Positions 1 to 7,015 are shown, counted from the stretch's first letter. The stretch: DNA of 7,450 nucleotides from Planctomycetota bacterium (GCA_021816165.1 JAKAYZ010000087.1:1-7450), one strand, 5' to 3'. The notes: a model not told the origin generated them from the letters alone. Translations and numbers: made by a program.

Positions 1-2
1 GA

Positions 3-2420
3 AATCACGATGGCGGCGGCGTTTGTGCTGCCGACAAACTCACCGACGGTTGTGACCTGTACACACCCACCTTAGAGTTTTACCGCTGGCGTGCCTGGTT
101 GGAAAGCCATTGGCGACGCATTGGTTTCGATCAGCCGCTGATGGTGCTGGAATACCGCTGTGCGGATTTTGGCGAATGGGGCGGCCCACCGGTGGTTCCC
201 CGATGGGATCCGGTTCATTGGTATATTTCTCAAGACCGCCTGTTTATGGCCTTGGGCGCCAATGTATTGAATCACTTTGTCGGTGCGGGCGGTATCACGC
301 CGGTGCAATTCTCGGATGATGCCCGCGTCACATCTTACGGCGAGAATGCGCCGATTTCTCCGTGGGGCGCACTCACGCCGGTGTTTTATGAAATGCGACT
401 GCTGGGCGAGCTGGTGCAAAGCGTCAATACCGCCCTGGCACGATCCCGGCCCTGGCCGATTGGCTGGGGCACGGATAATACGCAGGTGGAATGTCTGGCC
501 CGGCGCGGCGAGCAAGCCACATTTCTGATTCTCGCCAACCATTCCAATCTGCCGCAGGAATTTCTCGTTACACTGCCGGGGGGGCGGTTGTTGCCAGAAC
601 ACGGCCGACTGTCCATTGAGCCGTATCGCACAGAGCTGCTGCTGCTGGATGCGGATTTGGGCGATAACCTTCGGCTGCAATTCTGCACCCACCAGATCAT
701 GAAGGTGTGGCAATGGAAAAGTCGCCTGTTACTGGTGGTTTACGGTCCGGTTGGCACGCAAGGATACCTGCAGATGCGTAGCCAACAGGATCAGGCTAAA
801 GTTGAGTTCCACGTGGACAAAACGGTACACCGCCACCAGACCCAATGCGGCGCATATCAGTTGGATGTGTATGTGGCGTCACGGGAGGTAGCGGAGCGGA
901 CCTGGTTTGTGAAAAGCAACGATGGCGCAACGGTTCCGGTGTTCAGCAACTTGGATTTGGTGCGCTGGCAAAAAGAACCTTCTGATCCGGCGCGAGCGGA
1001 AATCACCACGGACCGCGCGCTGCACTTGGTGTTTCCTGATTTTGTAAAATCCTTACAAGTCAATGGCCATGCGGCGGAACTGACTGCCGGGATGGATGGC
1101 CTGGCCAGCACCAATTTGGATCTGCCAAAAGTGCCGACGGAGGAAGTTGTGCTGGGTGTGCCGGAAGCGCGTGCCGAAGCCGATTGGGGGCAGGAAAATC
1201 CAACCCCAGCCGATGGCTGGCAAAAGGTCGTGGCCTGGGGTGCCGCTGCTCACGTGCTATTGGAGCCGTCTACGTATGAGTGGATCAAACCATTTGAGGT
1301 TGCCGGAGAACTTCCGGATGCCCTTGAATTTTTGGGAATTACGGGAGTTGAAATTGCCGCGAGTCTCAATGGCAAATTTCTAGGCGTATATCCAGACCGC
1401 CGTTTACCAGGTACCAATGGCCGCCCGTCGTATAATGCTATTTTTGACGTGACTGGAGCCATCCATGCGGGAACCAACAGGCTGGCCGTGCGAATGAGCT
1501 TTCCTGGGCGGCATAATTCCGGCCGTCCCATTTTTGCCGGGCTTTCGCAGCCGGTGGTCCTGCGGCGTGGCCCCCGCTTGACGGAGGTGATTCCGCGCTG
1601 GAAGGTTTCGCCAGTCAGCAGCCGCAAATGGTTCGTCCGCGAGTTGGATGCCATGACCGGTCCGCCCGAAGCGACCACCAACTGGGAGTGGATTGACCTG
1701 GCTGTGCCCAATGCCCACCGGCATGGAACTGGCAGCCCGCACTGGCGCGAGGCGCGCTGGTATCAAGCGGAAGTAAAAATCCCGCCCGCTTTCCGGAATC
1801 GACCGCTTTTTCTGGAATGTCCGCCCGTTGAAGAGGCGTGGCTTTATGCTGGTGGCCGCTGCTTGGGGCATACCCACATGGCATCCAGTAGCACGTTTGA
1901 TCTGTCCGCATTTTCCGCGTTGCCGGAGGTAACTGTGACCTTGGCGGTCCGGTACAATTGGTACGGGGCCTTCATTGGCCTGTCCGGACCGCCGCGATTG
2001 GTGACGGCCGATCAGGCTTTAGATTCTCTGTGGTGGTTTCGGCCAGGATCGGAAGGGTTGCGCCAAAACTGGCCTGCCACATCATCGGGATGGTTGCCTC
2101 GGACACAGGTAAAACCGGCCCGACGAATGTGGCTGCGGCAGAAGGTGACCATCCACAAGGCTCCGGAACTGATAGCTCCCCTGTACGTGGAACTGATGGA
2201 TTTCAAAACCCATGCGACCGTTTATTGGAATGGCGTACCGATCGGCCTCTATGCGTCCACCGACGTCGGCAACAGGTTTTATATTCCAGATAATCTTGTG
2301 CAGCATGAAAACCATTTGGTGGTGATGGTGGACGGCTATGCAGTCATCGCCCAGTTAGGCCAAGTCTGTGTTGGGTCTTACCAGCGTTCACGGGGGGTGG
2401 ATTTGCGGCTGACGGTTTAA
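3..2420 (+). CDS. GH35-like beta-galactosidase, 5'-truncated by the window edge
   Basis: The reading frame is open from base 3 to a TAA at 2418-2420, giving 805 visible residues. The true start lies upstream, so internal TTG or ATG codons near 99-141 should not be taken as starts. Visible residues 110-122 (TSYGENAPISPWG) match the family 35 glycoside hydrolase signature TSYDYDAPI-E-G at the end of the catalytic barrel. Glu50 (codon 150-152, in MVLEY, followed by GEWGG) sits where GH35 enzymes carry the catalytic nucleophile. The acid/base Glu would lie before the window. The rest looks like beta-sandwich (galactose-binding-like) modules: one around 400-500 (AASLNGKFLG at about 452), one around 586-670 (starting WYQAEVKIPP), and one at 709-805 (FYIPDNL at about 759), typical of beta-galactosidase jelly-roll domains. 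It probably cleaves terminal beta-galactosides. The exact substrate, and whether the protein is exported, cannot be told without the N-terminus. Confidence 0.8.
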   Translation, partial: NHDGGGVCAADKLTDGCDLYTPTLEFYRWRAWLESHWRRIGFDQPLMVLEYRCADFGEWGGPPVVPRWDPVHWYISQDRLFMALGANVLNHFVGAGGITPVQFSDDARVTSYGENAPISPWGALTPVFYEMRLLGELVQSVNTALARSRPWPIGWGTDNTQVECLARRGEQATFLILANHSNLPQEFLVTLPGGRLLPEHGRLSIEPYRTELLLLDADLGDNLRLQFCTHQIMKVWQWKSRLLLVVYGPVGTQGYLQMRSQQDQAKVEFHVDKTVHRHQTQCGAYQLDVYVASREVAERTWFVKSNDGATVPVFSNLDLVRWQKEPSDPARAEITTDRALHLVFPDFVKSLQVNGHAAELTAGMDGLASTNLDLPKVPTEEVVLGVPEARAEADWGQENPTPADGWQKVVAWGAAAHVLLEPSTYEWIKPFEVAGELPDALEFLGITGVEIAASLNGKFLGVYPDRRLPGTNGRPSYNAIFDVTGAIHAGTNRLAVRMSFPGRHNSGRPIFAGLSQPVVLRRGPRLTEVIPRWKVSPVSSRKWFVRELDAMTGPPEATTNWEWIDLAVPNAHRHGTGSPHWREARWYQAEVKIPPAFRNRPLFLECPPVEEAWLYAGGRCLGHTHMASSSTFDLSAFSALPEVTVTLAVRYNWYGAFIGLSGPPRLVTADQALDSLWWFRPGSEGLRQNWPATSSGWLPRTQVKPARRMWLRQKVTIHKAPELIAPLYVELMDFKTHATVYWNGVPIGLYASTDVGNRFYIPDNLVQHENHLVVMVDGYAVIAQLGQVCVGSYQRSRGVDLRLTV

Positions 2421-2450
2421 GATCGACTTTTGCCATTTTTGGAGGAACCC

Positions 2451-2484
2451 GCCTTCTGCGGCATCGTGCCGACTCGAAGGCTTT
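2451..2484 (+). terminator. Hairpin terminator candidate for the GH35-like gene
   Basis: Thirty bases after the hydrolase stop codon, GCCTTC (2451-2456) pairs with GAAGGC (2476-2481). Inside it CGGCA (2459-2463) pairs with TGCCG (2467-2471) around a TCG loop, with a 2x4 internal loop between the two helices. A short TTT follows at 2482-2484. The T tract is short, so termination may be partial or may rely on Rho. Confidence 0.45.
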
Positions 2485-2493
2485 GTCCTGATG

Positions 2494-2517
2494 GCCGCCG
2501 GGATTCTCGCCGGTGGC
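2494..2517. other. GC-rich stem-loop in the convergent intergenic region
   Basis: GCCGCCGG (2494-2501) and CCGGTGGC (2510-2517) can form an 8-bp stem with one G-T wobble around an 8-base loop. It lies about 58 nt beyond the pstA stop codon on the - strand. No T tract follows on either strand, so it could be an mRNA 3'-end stabiliser or part of a Rho-dependent end for the pst transcript. It could also be incidental. Confidence 0.3.
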
Positions 2518-2575
2518 TCCTTGCATCGGGCCGATTTCAGACCAATCAATCCCCAATTGCAGCTGAAACGGAGCA

Positions 2576-3523
2576 CTAACGTGTGCGGATGGACCGCTGG
2601 CGAGTGGCAATGCGCACAGCGGCGCTGAAAACCAGCACCATGCTTACCAGCACCAGCGATGCCGTCCAAGCCTGCGCCCGCCAGTGCGGATCATCGGACT
2701 GCGAGTAGTTGTAAATCTGTTCGGTTAAGGATGGCATTTGCCGATTGGGATTGTACACCATGGCGTCATTGCCGAAGGCGGTAAAAAACAGCGGCGCCGT
2801 TTCCCCGGCGACGCGGGCGATGGCCAGCAGAATGCCGGTGATGATGCCGGCCTTGGCGCTGGGCAGGACCACGCGCCAAAGCGTTTCCGCTTTCGAGGCC
2901 CCAACACCGGCCGACGCCTCGCGGTGCGCCAGAGGCACCAGCCGCAGCATTTCTTCGGTAGCCCGGGCAATAATGGGCACCATGATAAGTGCCAGGGCCA
3001 ATCCGCCGGCCCAACCCGAATATCCATTGGTGATCCCCAGCCAGGATTGCACCCGATGGAAATATAAGGACACATGCCCCAATACCCCGGCATAACCTTG
3101 CGGCCGGACCACCATAATTTGATAGACCACTACTCCAAAGAGAATTGTCGGCGTTCCGGCCAGCACGTCCAACGTGAGTCGAACGCCATGGGTGGACCAT
3201 CCCTTGGGTGCGTATTCAGCAAGGTAAATGCCGCAGAGCATGCCGATGGGTACGCCAATCAGGCTGGCGATAATCGCAAGCATAACTGTGCCCACGATAC
3301 AGTTCCGCATGCCCATAGGCTCCTGCAGGGGTAAATTAGTAAAGAAGCTCCAGTGCAGGCCGCTGATACCCTTCCAAACCATATAACCCAGAATGAGAAA
3401 CAGCATCGCCAGAGCCACGACCGCTGCGGCGGAGCAGAGTATCTTGGCCAAAGCGCTGACCAGACGCGGCCACCACTCATGATGGTGATAGTTCTGTGGT
3501 TTGGGCGTTGTTTCCAGGGCCAT
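2576..3523 (-). CDS. pstA: Phosphate ABC transporter permease PstA
   Basis: This 315-residue inner-membrane protein is one of the two channel subunits of the PstSCAB phosphate importer. Six hydrophobic segments are visible, at roughly 25-50, 75-101, 119-140, 171-190, 224-248 and 284-305. The family hallmark VLAGTPTILFG lies at 120-130. The EAA loop that docks on the ATPase is at 201-227 (REASAGVGAS, then LPSAKAGI), with its glycine and proline intact. A segment between the third and fourth membrane spans (about 141-168) is longer than in E. coli PstA. The ATG start (3521-3523) has a strong AAGGAG at 3533-3538, nine bases upstream. The gene begins 17 bases after the pstC stop codon, so translation is probably coupled to pstC. 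It is the last pst gene visible, ending with TAG, and no phoU follows. Confidence 0.96.
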   Translation of the reverse strand: MALETTPKPQNYHHHEWWPRLVSALAKILCSAAAVVALAMLFLILGYMVWKGISGLHWSFFTNLPLQEPMGMRNCIVGTVMLAIIASLIGVPIGMLCGIYLAEYAPKGWSTHGVRLTLDVLAGTPTILFGVVVYQIMVVRPQGYAGVLGHVSLYFHRVQSWLGITNGYSGWAGGLALALIMVPIIARATEEMLRLVPLAHREASAGVGASKAETLWRVVLPSAKAGIITGILLAIARVAGETAPLFFTAFGNDAMVYNPNRQMPSLTEQIYNYSQSDDPHWRAQAWTASLVLVSMVLVFSAAVRIATRQRSIRTR

Positions 3524-3540
3524 AAAATCCGACTCCTTGA

Positions 3541-4563
3541 TCAGGCCGGGCTGATGCGGTTCAGCAGTACTCGGGCGGCGATATTGGTAAACAGGGCGCT
3601 GATCAGCAGCGTCAAAGCCACGTACATCATGGCGCTAAAATAAATGGGATGATCCGCCTCCAGAAATTCATTGACGAATACGCCGGCCATGGTTTGTCCG
3701 CCGGCGAACAAACTGGAACTGACGCGATCGGTGTTGCCAATCACCATGACTACAGCCATGGTTTCGCCGATGGCTCTGGCCATGCCTAAGACGGCCGCAC
3801 CAAAAATTCCGACGCGGCAGTAGCTCAGTGCCAGCCGCGTGGTCTGCCACCAGGTGGCTCCCAGCCCATAAGCACCCTGTTCAAGCTCCTGTGGAAATTG
3901 CTGCAGGACGTCACGGGTAATGGCGGTAATGATCGGGAGAATCATAATAGTGAGTATCAGACCGCCTGCCAGATAGTCACTGCCCGATGGGCCGCCATGC
4001 ACCAGATTGGCTGGAAAATATTCCGTGCGGTTGCCGGGATAATGGCCGACGGGAATTAACTTGATATTCCGCAGGGCTTTCCACAGCCACATTTCAATAT
4101 TTGTTTGCAGCCATGGCGACATGACAAAAGCTCCCCACAATCCATATACCACGCTGGGAATGGCCGCCAGAAGTTCCACCAGAAAAGAAACCGGTCCGGC
4201 CAGCCACTGCGGTGCGATGCGCGTGATGAACACCGCACAGCCAATGCTTAGCGGAACGGCCAGCAGCAGGGCAATGAAGGTGGTAACGGCCGTGCCATAC
4301 GCAAAGGCCAGCACCCCATATTTATCCATACCCGGGACGGGATTCCAGGTGGAAGTGGTGAAAAACTTCCAGCCAATCTGGCCGATGGCCATCCAGGATC
4401 CGTTCAGGAGTACGGCAAATATCAGCAGTAAAATGCCGAACATCACCACCACCCCGCCTATCGACAGGCTAATGGTCACGCGGTCCAGAACGCCACGAAA
4501 AAAGCGGTGCCAAGGGTTGGATACCGGTGCTAGCGAATTGGGGGTGGTGGGTTCAGACATCAT
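3541..4563 (-). CDS. pstC: Phosphate ABC transporter permease PstC
   Basis: This 340-residue protein is the partner of PstA in the phosphate channel. Hydrophobic spans lie near 31-54, 84-115, 126-149, 197-216, 253-275 and 308-330. Family landmarks are AVPLSIGCAVFITRIAP (102-118), LLAAIPSVVYGLWG (131-144) and ARAIGETMAVVMVIGN (262-277). The ATPase-docking EAA loop is at about 226-252 (ELEQGAYGLGATWW, then LSYCRVGI). It departs from the usual EAA and L-P-Y-A forms, with Gln-Gly in place of Ala-Ala and Ser in place of the usual Pro. The periplasmic loop at about 150-196 is long. Two adjacent ATGs (4561-4563 and 4558-4560) compete as the start. The purine stretch GGGAAAG just upstream is better spaced for the second, giving 339 residues. 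The pstS gene lies 182 nt upstream, a wider gap than is usual within an operon. Confidence 0.95.
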   Translation of the reverse strand: MMSEPTTPNSLAPVSNPWHRFFRGVLDRVTISLSIGGVVVMFGILLLIFAVLLNGSWMAIGQIGWKFFTTSTWNPVPGMDKYGVLAFAYGTAVTTFIALLLAVPLSIGCAVFITRIAPQWLAGPVSFLVELLAAIPSVVYGLWGAFVMSPWLQTNIEMWLWKALRNIKLIPVGHYPGNRTEYFPANLVHGGPSGSDYLAGGLILTIMILPIITAITRDVLQQFPQELEQGAYGLGATWWQTTRLALSYCRVGIFGAAVLGMARAIGETMAVVMVIGNTDRVSSSLFAGGQTMAGVFVNEFLEADHPIYFSAMMYVALTLLISALFTNIAARVLLNRISPA

Positions 4564-4680
4564 CTTTCCCGGGCGAACCAGGTAACAGCCATGGACAATT
4601 CACATTCGGAAAACGCAAGCCGCGGATCGGGTCGTCAATATTCGTACCTGAGAAGCAGCCTTAACCGGTGACCTCGATCG

Positions 4681-4723
4681 ATAGAGCAAGCCGGTTCCGG
4701 CGAACCGGAACCGGCTGCGCTCC
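4681..4723 (-). promoter_or_regulatory. Strong stem-loop between pstS and pstC (attenuator or mRNA stabiliser)
   Basis: Bases 4689-4700 (AGCCGGTTCCGG on the + strand) and 4705-4716 form a perfect 12-bp inverted repeat. Read on the transcribed - strand, the loop is TTCG. The stem extends past one bulged base by a further GC/GC step (4717-4718 with 4686-4687). The structure begins about 30 nt after the pstS stop codon. It is followed by a mixed TGCTCTAT rather than a T run, so it is a poor classical terminator. Its position and strength fit the 3'-end hairpins that protect solute-binding-protein mRNA and let only part of transcription reach the permease genes. That role is inferred. Confidence 0.6.
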
Positions 4724-4745
4724 ATGATCTTACTTGAAAAACTTA

Positions 4746-5807
4746 TCAATAATGCAGGTGGTGCCCCTTCCAGGTGGCTTTAGCCAACTGGGCGAGTACC
4801 TGTTTCTGCATCGCTGGCCCCAGGCGAATGTACTGCATGGTTTTGGCGTACTTTTGGCCGGTGGTCAGAATCCAGTGGATGAATTCAAGTGTGGCTTTGG
4901 CCTTGGCCTTGCTCATATAACCCAAGTCCCGATCGACGATGAGGTAAGTAAAGCCGGAAATCGGATAAGCCTTTTTGCCGGAAGGGTTGATGATGTGCAG
5001 ACGCAGATCAGCAGGCAGGTGTTCCACCACCGCCTTCTGGGCCGCAATGACCGACGGCATGGAAGGTTGAATGGCGTAACCGTCCTTGTTGATCAGCTTG
5101 GCCACCGGAAAATGTCCGGTGATGGCGTAGGCATATTCCAGGTAGCCCAGGCCACCGCGGGTTTTTTCGATCAGGGCTGCAACACCGGGGTTCCCCTTAC
5201 CGCCGCGACCTACCGGCCAGTTGACGGATGTGGATTGCCCCACCTGCTTTTTCCAGGTCGGGCTGACTTTACAAAGGTATCCGGTGAAAATGAAGGTGGT
5301 GCCGGAACCATCCGAGCGATGGGCTACCAGAATCGGCAGGTCCGGTAGTTTCACTCCCGGGTTGAGTTTCTGAATAGCCGGATCGTTCCAGCGGGTCACT
5401 TCGCCCAAATAAATATCGGCGATCAATTTGCCGTTCATGACCAACTGCTTGTGTACCATCGGAAGGTTGTAGCTCATCACTTCCGGGCCGGCTACTTCCG
5501 GCATGTGTAACACGTGGCCACCGGCCTGCTGGATCTGAGCATCGCTCATGTAGGCGTCCGATCCGCAGAAGTCGATGGTTTTCCCGATCAGCCCATTGAT
5601 GCCGCCGCCCGAGCCAATGGCCTCGTAATCTACCTTAATGTTCGGATGGCTGTGTTGGAAAATCTTCATCCACTGGTACATGATCGGGGCCACAAATGTG
5701 GACCCGGCTCCCGAAATCTCCACCGCCCGGCTGGTGCCCACGGTGCCGATGGCCAGCAACGCTGCCGGTGCTGCAACCATCAGAAACTTGCGAAACGATT
5801 TGAACAT
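4746..5807 (-). CDS. pstS: Periplasmic phosphate-binding protein PstS
   Basis: PstS captures phosphate in the periplasm and delivers it to PstC/PstA. The chosen ATG (5805-5807) gives 353 residues. AAAGGA at 5814-5819 lies six bases upstream, and the protein opens with a clean Sec signal peptide (MFKSFRKF, hydrophobic core, SRA, with cleavage likely after Ala28). An in-frame ATG at 5876 would add a charged 23-residue leader and is disfavoured. There is no lipobox cysteine, so the mature protein is soluble. Ligand motifs are all present: GAGSTFVAP at 33-41, YEAIGSGGGI at 61-70, GSDAYMSD at 82-89 with the conserved Asp84 that contacts protonated phosphate, and RSDGSGTTF at 164-172 with Arg164. 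RGGKGNPGV (201-209) and GGLGYLEYAYA (218-228) are also typical of PstS. The gene lies between pstB and pstC with a spacer on each side. Confidence 0.96.
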   Translation of the reverse strand: MFKSFRKFLMVAAPAALLAIGTVGTSRAVEISGAGSTFVAPIMYQWMKIFQHSHPNIKVDYEAIGSGGGINGLIGKTIDFCGSDAYMSDAQIQQAGGHVLHMPEVAGPEVMSYNLPMVHKQLVMNGKLIADIYLGEVTRWNDPAIQKLNPGVKLPDLPILVAHRSDGSGTTFIFTGYLCKVSPTWKKQVGQSTSVNWPVGRGGKGNPGVAALIEKTRGGLGYLEYAYAITGHFPVAKLINKDGYAIQPSMPSVIAAQKAVVEHLPADLRLHIINPSGKKAYPISGFTYLIVDRDLGYMSKAKAKATLEFIHWILTTGQKYAKTMQYIRLGPAMQKQVLAQLAKATWKGHHLHY

Positions 5808-5863
5808 ATCTGATCCTTTCACTTTATGTTCAGGTCCCTGCCGGTGCCGGATTGAACATTCAA
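5801..5863 (-). promoter_or_regulatory. pstS leader with competing hairpins over the start codon
   Basis: On the - strand the leader holds three copies of one heptamer in alternating orientation: ATGTTCA (5859-5853), TGAACAT (5832-5826) and ATGTTCA (5807-5801), the last being the start codon and first codons of pstS. The middle copy can pair with the start-codon copy, forming an 8-bp helix (with 5825 and 5808) that holds the AAAGGA ribosome site in a 16-base loop. It can instead pair with the upstream copy in a 7-bp helix that would free the start. The pairings are read directly from the sequence. A role in translation control is inferred. The helices are AU-rich and modest in strength. Confidence 0.3.
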
Positions 5864-5922
5864 CCACACGTCGCACCCATCAGGTGACGGGCAGCATTAG
5901 AACCCGGCATGATGAGACTTGC

Positions 5923-5950
5923 GTGAAGGTAACGTAAGGGAATAAGTAAG
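5923..5950 (-). promoter_or_regulatory. Helically phased direct repeats upstream of pstS (possible Pho box)
   Basis: Just after the pstB stop, the + strand shows GTGAAGG (5923), GTAAGGG (5934) and GTAAGCT (5946). These starts are 11 and 12 bases apart, or CTTAC/CTTCAC-like units on the - strand. PhoB-type regulators bind tandem direct repeats with about one helical turn between units, so this is a candidate activator site for pstS. Possible -10 elements downstream are CATCAT (5914-5909) and TCTAAT (5901-5896). The repeat match to known Pho-box sequences is weak. Confidence 0.22.
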
Positions 5951-5963
5951 CTTTTTCCGCCGA

Positions 5964-6815
5964 TCAGCCGAACTGCCCGGTGACGTAGGCCAGTGTCTGG
6001 TGTTGCTGCGGATTATGGAACATTTTGTCGGTTGGTCCGGCTTCCACCAGATTTCCCATGTAGAAAAATGCGGTCTGATGGGCCACCCGTACGGCCTGAT
6101 GCATATTATGCGTGACAATGACAATGGTAATCGTCTTGCTGAGTTCATTGATGAGCGATTCAATGGTTTTGGTGGCAATGGGGTCCAGGGCCGAACAGGG
6201 TTCATCCATCAGGAGCACATCCGGATCCACCGCAATCGCCCGGGCGATGCACAGGCGCTGCTGCTGCCCGCCGGAAAGTGACAGAGCTGAAGCATGCAGG
6301 CGGTCTTTGACTTCTTCCCACAGGCCGGCCAGACGCAGAGATTTTTCAACCTTATCGGCAATCACCTTCTTGCCGCGCACACCGTGAATGCGCAGTGGAT
6401 AGGCGACATTTTCGTGAATACTTTTCGAAAATGGATTGGGCTTCTGAAACACCATGCCGGTGCGTTTGCGAAGTTCCATGACATCTGTGCCGTGGGCATA
6501 AATATCGGCACCATGTATTTTTACCGACCCTTCTACGCGGCAGTACCTCACCAGATCGTTCATACGGTTGAAGCAGCGAAGAATGGTCGATTTGCCGCAG
6601 CCGGAAGGACCGATGAACGCTGTGACTTCCCGATGATTGATCTTCAGATTCACATTATGGACAGCCTTGTGTTGGCCATAGAACACATCCAGATTCTGCA
6701 CTTCCACCGCTTGGCGCACCGCTGTTTCTGGCGCGGTAACAGCAACGGGCAGGCCGTGAGCTGCCGTGCCGTGAGTCTTTTGGGGAGGATTGGCCGATGT
6801 ATCCGCGAGTATCAT
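5964..6815 (-). CDS. pstB: Phosphate import ATP-binding protein PstB
   Basis: PstB is the cytoplasmic ATPase that drives phosphate import through PstC/PstA. The ATG at 6813-6815 follows a near-perfect GGAGGT (6823-6828) at seven bases and gives 283 residues. An upstream in-frame ATG at 6917 would reach into the terminator-like hairpin and has no comparable ribosome site. All ABC motifs are intact: Walker [10 protein letters not shown] at 69-77, Q-loop MVFQKPNPF at 121-129, signature [16 protein letters not shown] at 180-195, Walker B VLLMDEP at 200-206 with catalytic Glu205, D-loop SALD at 208-211, and H-loop His236 in THNMHQA. The protein ends with YVTGQFG, close to the YITGRYG end of E. coli PstB. 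An Ala/Pro/Thr-rich tail of about 35 residues precedes the ATPase core, longer than in E. coli. Unusually, this gene is first in the cluster rather than last. Confidence 0.97.
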   Translation of the reverse strand: MILADTSANPPQKTHGTAAHGLPVAVTAPETAVRQAVEVQNLDVFYGQHKAVHNVNLKINHREVTAFIGPSGCGKSTILRCFNRMNDLVRYCRVEGSVKIHGADIYAHGTDVMELRKRTGMVFQKPNPFSKSIHENVAYPLRIHGVRGKKVIADKVEKSLRLAGLWEEVKDRLHASALSLSGGQQQRLCIARAIAVDPDVLLMDEPCSALDPIATKTIESLINELSKTITIVIVTHNMHQAVRVAHQTAFFYMGNLVEAGPTDKMFHNPQQHQTLAYVTGQFG

Positions 6816-6887
6816 ATCAATTACCTCCGTAGCAATACAGGTTGCCATCAGCATCACTGTGAAGCCGGCAGCACCCAAGCCACTTCC

Positions 6888-6917
6888 AGCATACGCCTGA
6901 GCCGGTGGGTGTTGCAA
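6888..6917 (-). promoter_or_regulatory. Candidate sigma70-type promoter for pstB
   Basis: On the - strand TTGCAA (6917-6912) and TATGCT (6893-6888) are separated by 18 bases and resemble -35 and -10 boxes. They lie just past the terminator-like hairpin and about 75-100 bases before the pstB start. Both boxes are imperfect, and TTGCAA is palindromic, so chance occurrence is possible. Confidence 0.3.
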
Positions 6918-6946
6918 GAAAAAAGAGCCAAAATGGCCTTATTTTT
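6918..6946. terminator. Terminator-like hairpin between the URO-D gene and pstB, possibly bidirectional
   Basis: GCCA (6927-6930) and TGGC (6934-6937) form a short stem around AAA. On the - strand it is followed after TC by six T residues (6924-6919), the layout of an intrinsic terminator for the URO-D gene, about 80 bases after its stop codon. On the + strand a T-rich stretch (6939-6946) follows as well. The A-rich and T-rich flanks can partly extend the stem. The core stem is only 4-5 bp, so efficiency is uncertain. Confidence 0.45.
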
Positions 6947-7015
6947 GTGGGTATTAGCGCAAACTTATCATGGCTGTGGCCAAATCTTTGCCATTTCTTA
7001 ATATAAGGCTGCGGT

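Noticed and set aside
99..101. TTG as the start codon of the hydrolase gene
   Set aside because: The frame stays open to the left edge, and the upstream codons read as plausible family sequence (LYTPTLEFYR), so this is an internal codon.
72..713. 213-codon open frame on the - strand opposite the hydrolase gene
   Set aside because: It lies fully antisense to a well-supported coding frame, has no recognisable domain, and its residue make-up (His, Arg, Gln and Pro rich) is typical of a shadow frame.
2344..2610. Small - strand open frame in the convergent intergenic region
   Set aside because: It overlaps both flanking genes, and the two hairpins in the spacer better explain the sequence there.
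4061..4585. 174-codon open frame on the + strand opposite pstC
   Set aside because: It is antisense to a real membrane-protein gene and has no domain or ribosome site of note.
5808..5876. Upstream ATG for pstS, adding 23 residues
   Set aside because: The extension would put a charged segment before a clean signal peptide. The ATG at 5807 has a well-placed AAAGGA.
6816..6917. Upstream ATG for pstB, adding 34 residues
   Set aside because: The start at 6815 has a near-perfect GGAGGT site, and the extension overlaps the candidate promoter and lies against the terminator-like hairpin.
6294..7001. 235-codon open frame on the + strand opposite pstB
   Set aside because: It is antisense to the unambiguous PstB frame, runs across the terminator-like hairpin, and shows no family resemblance.
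6961..7010. Weak TGGC/GCCA pairings near the URO-D stop codon
   Set aside because: The stems are only 4-5 bp with long loops and no T tract. The hairpin at 6918-6946 is a better terminator candidate.
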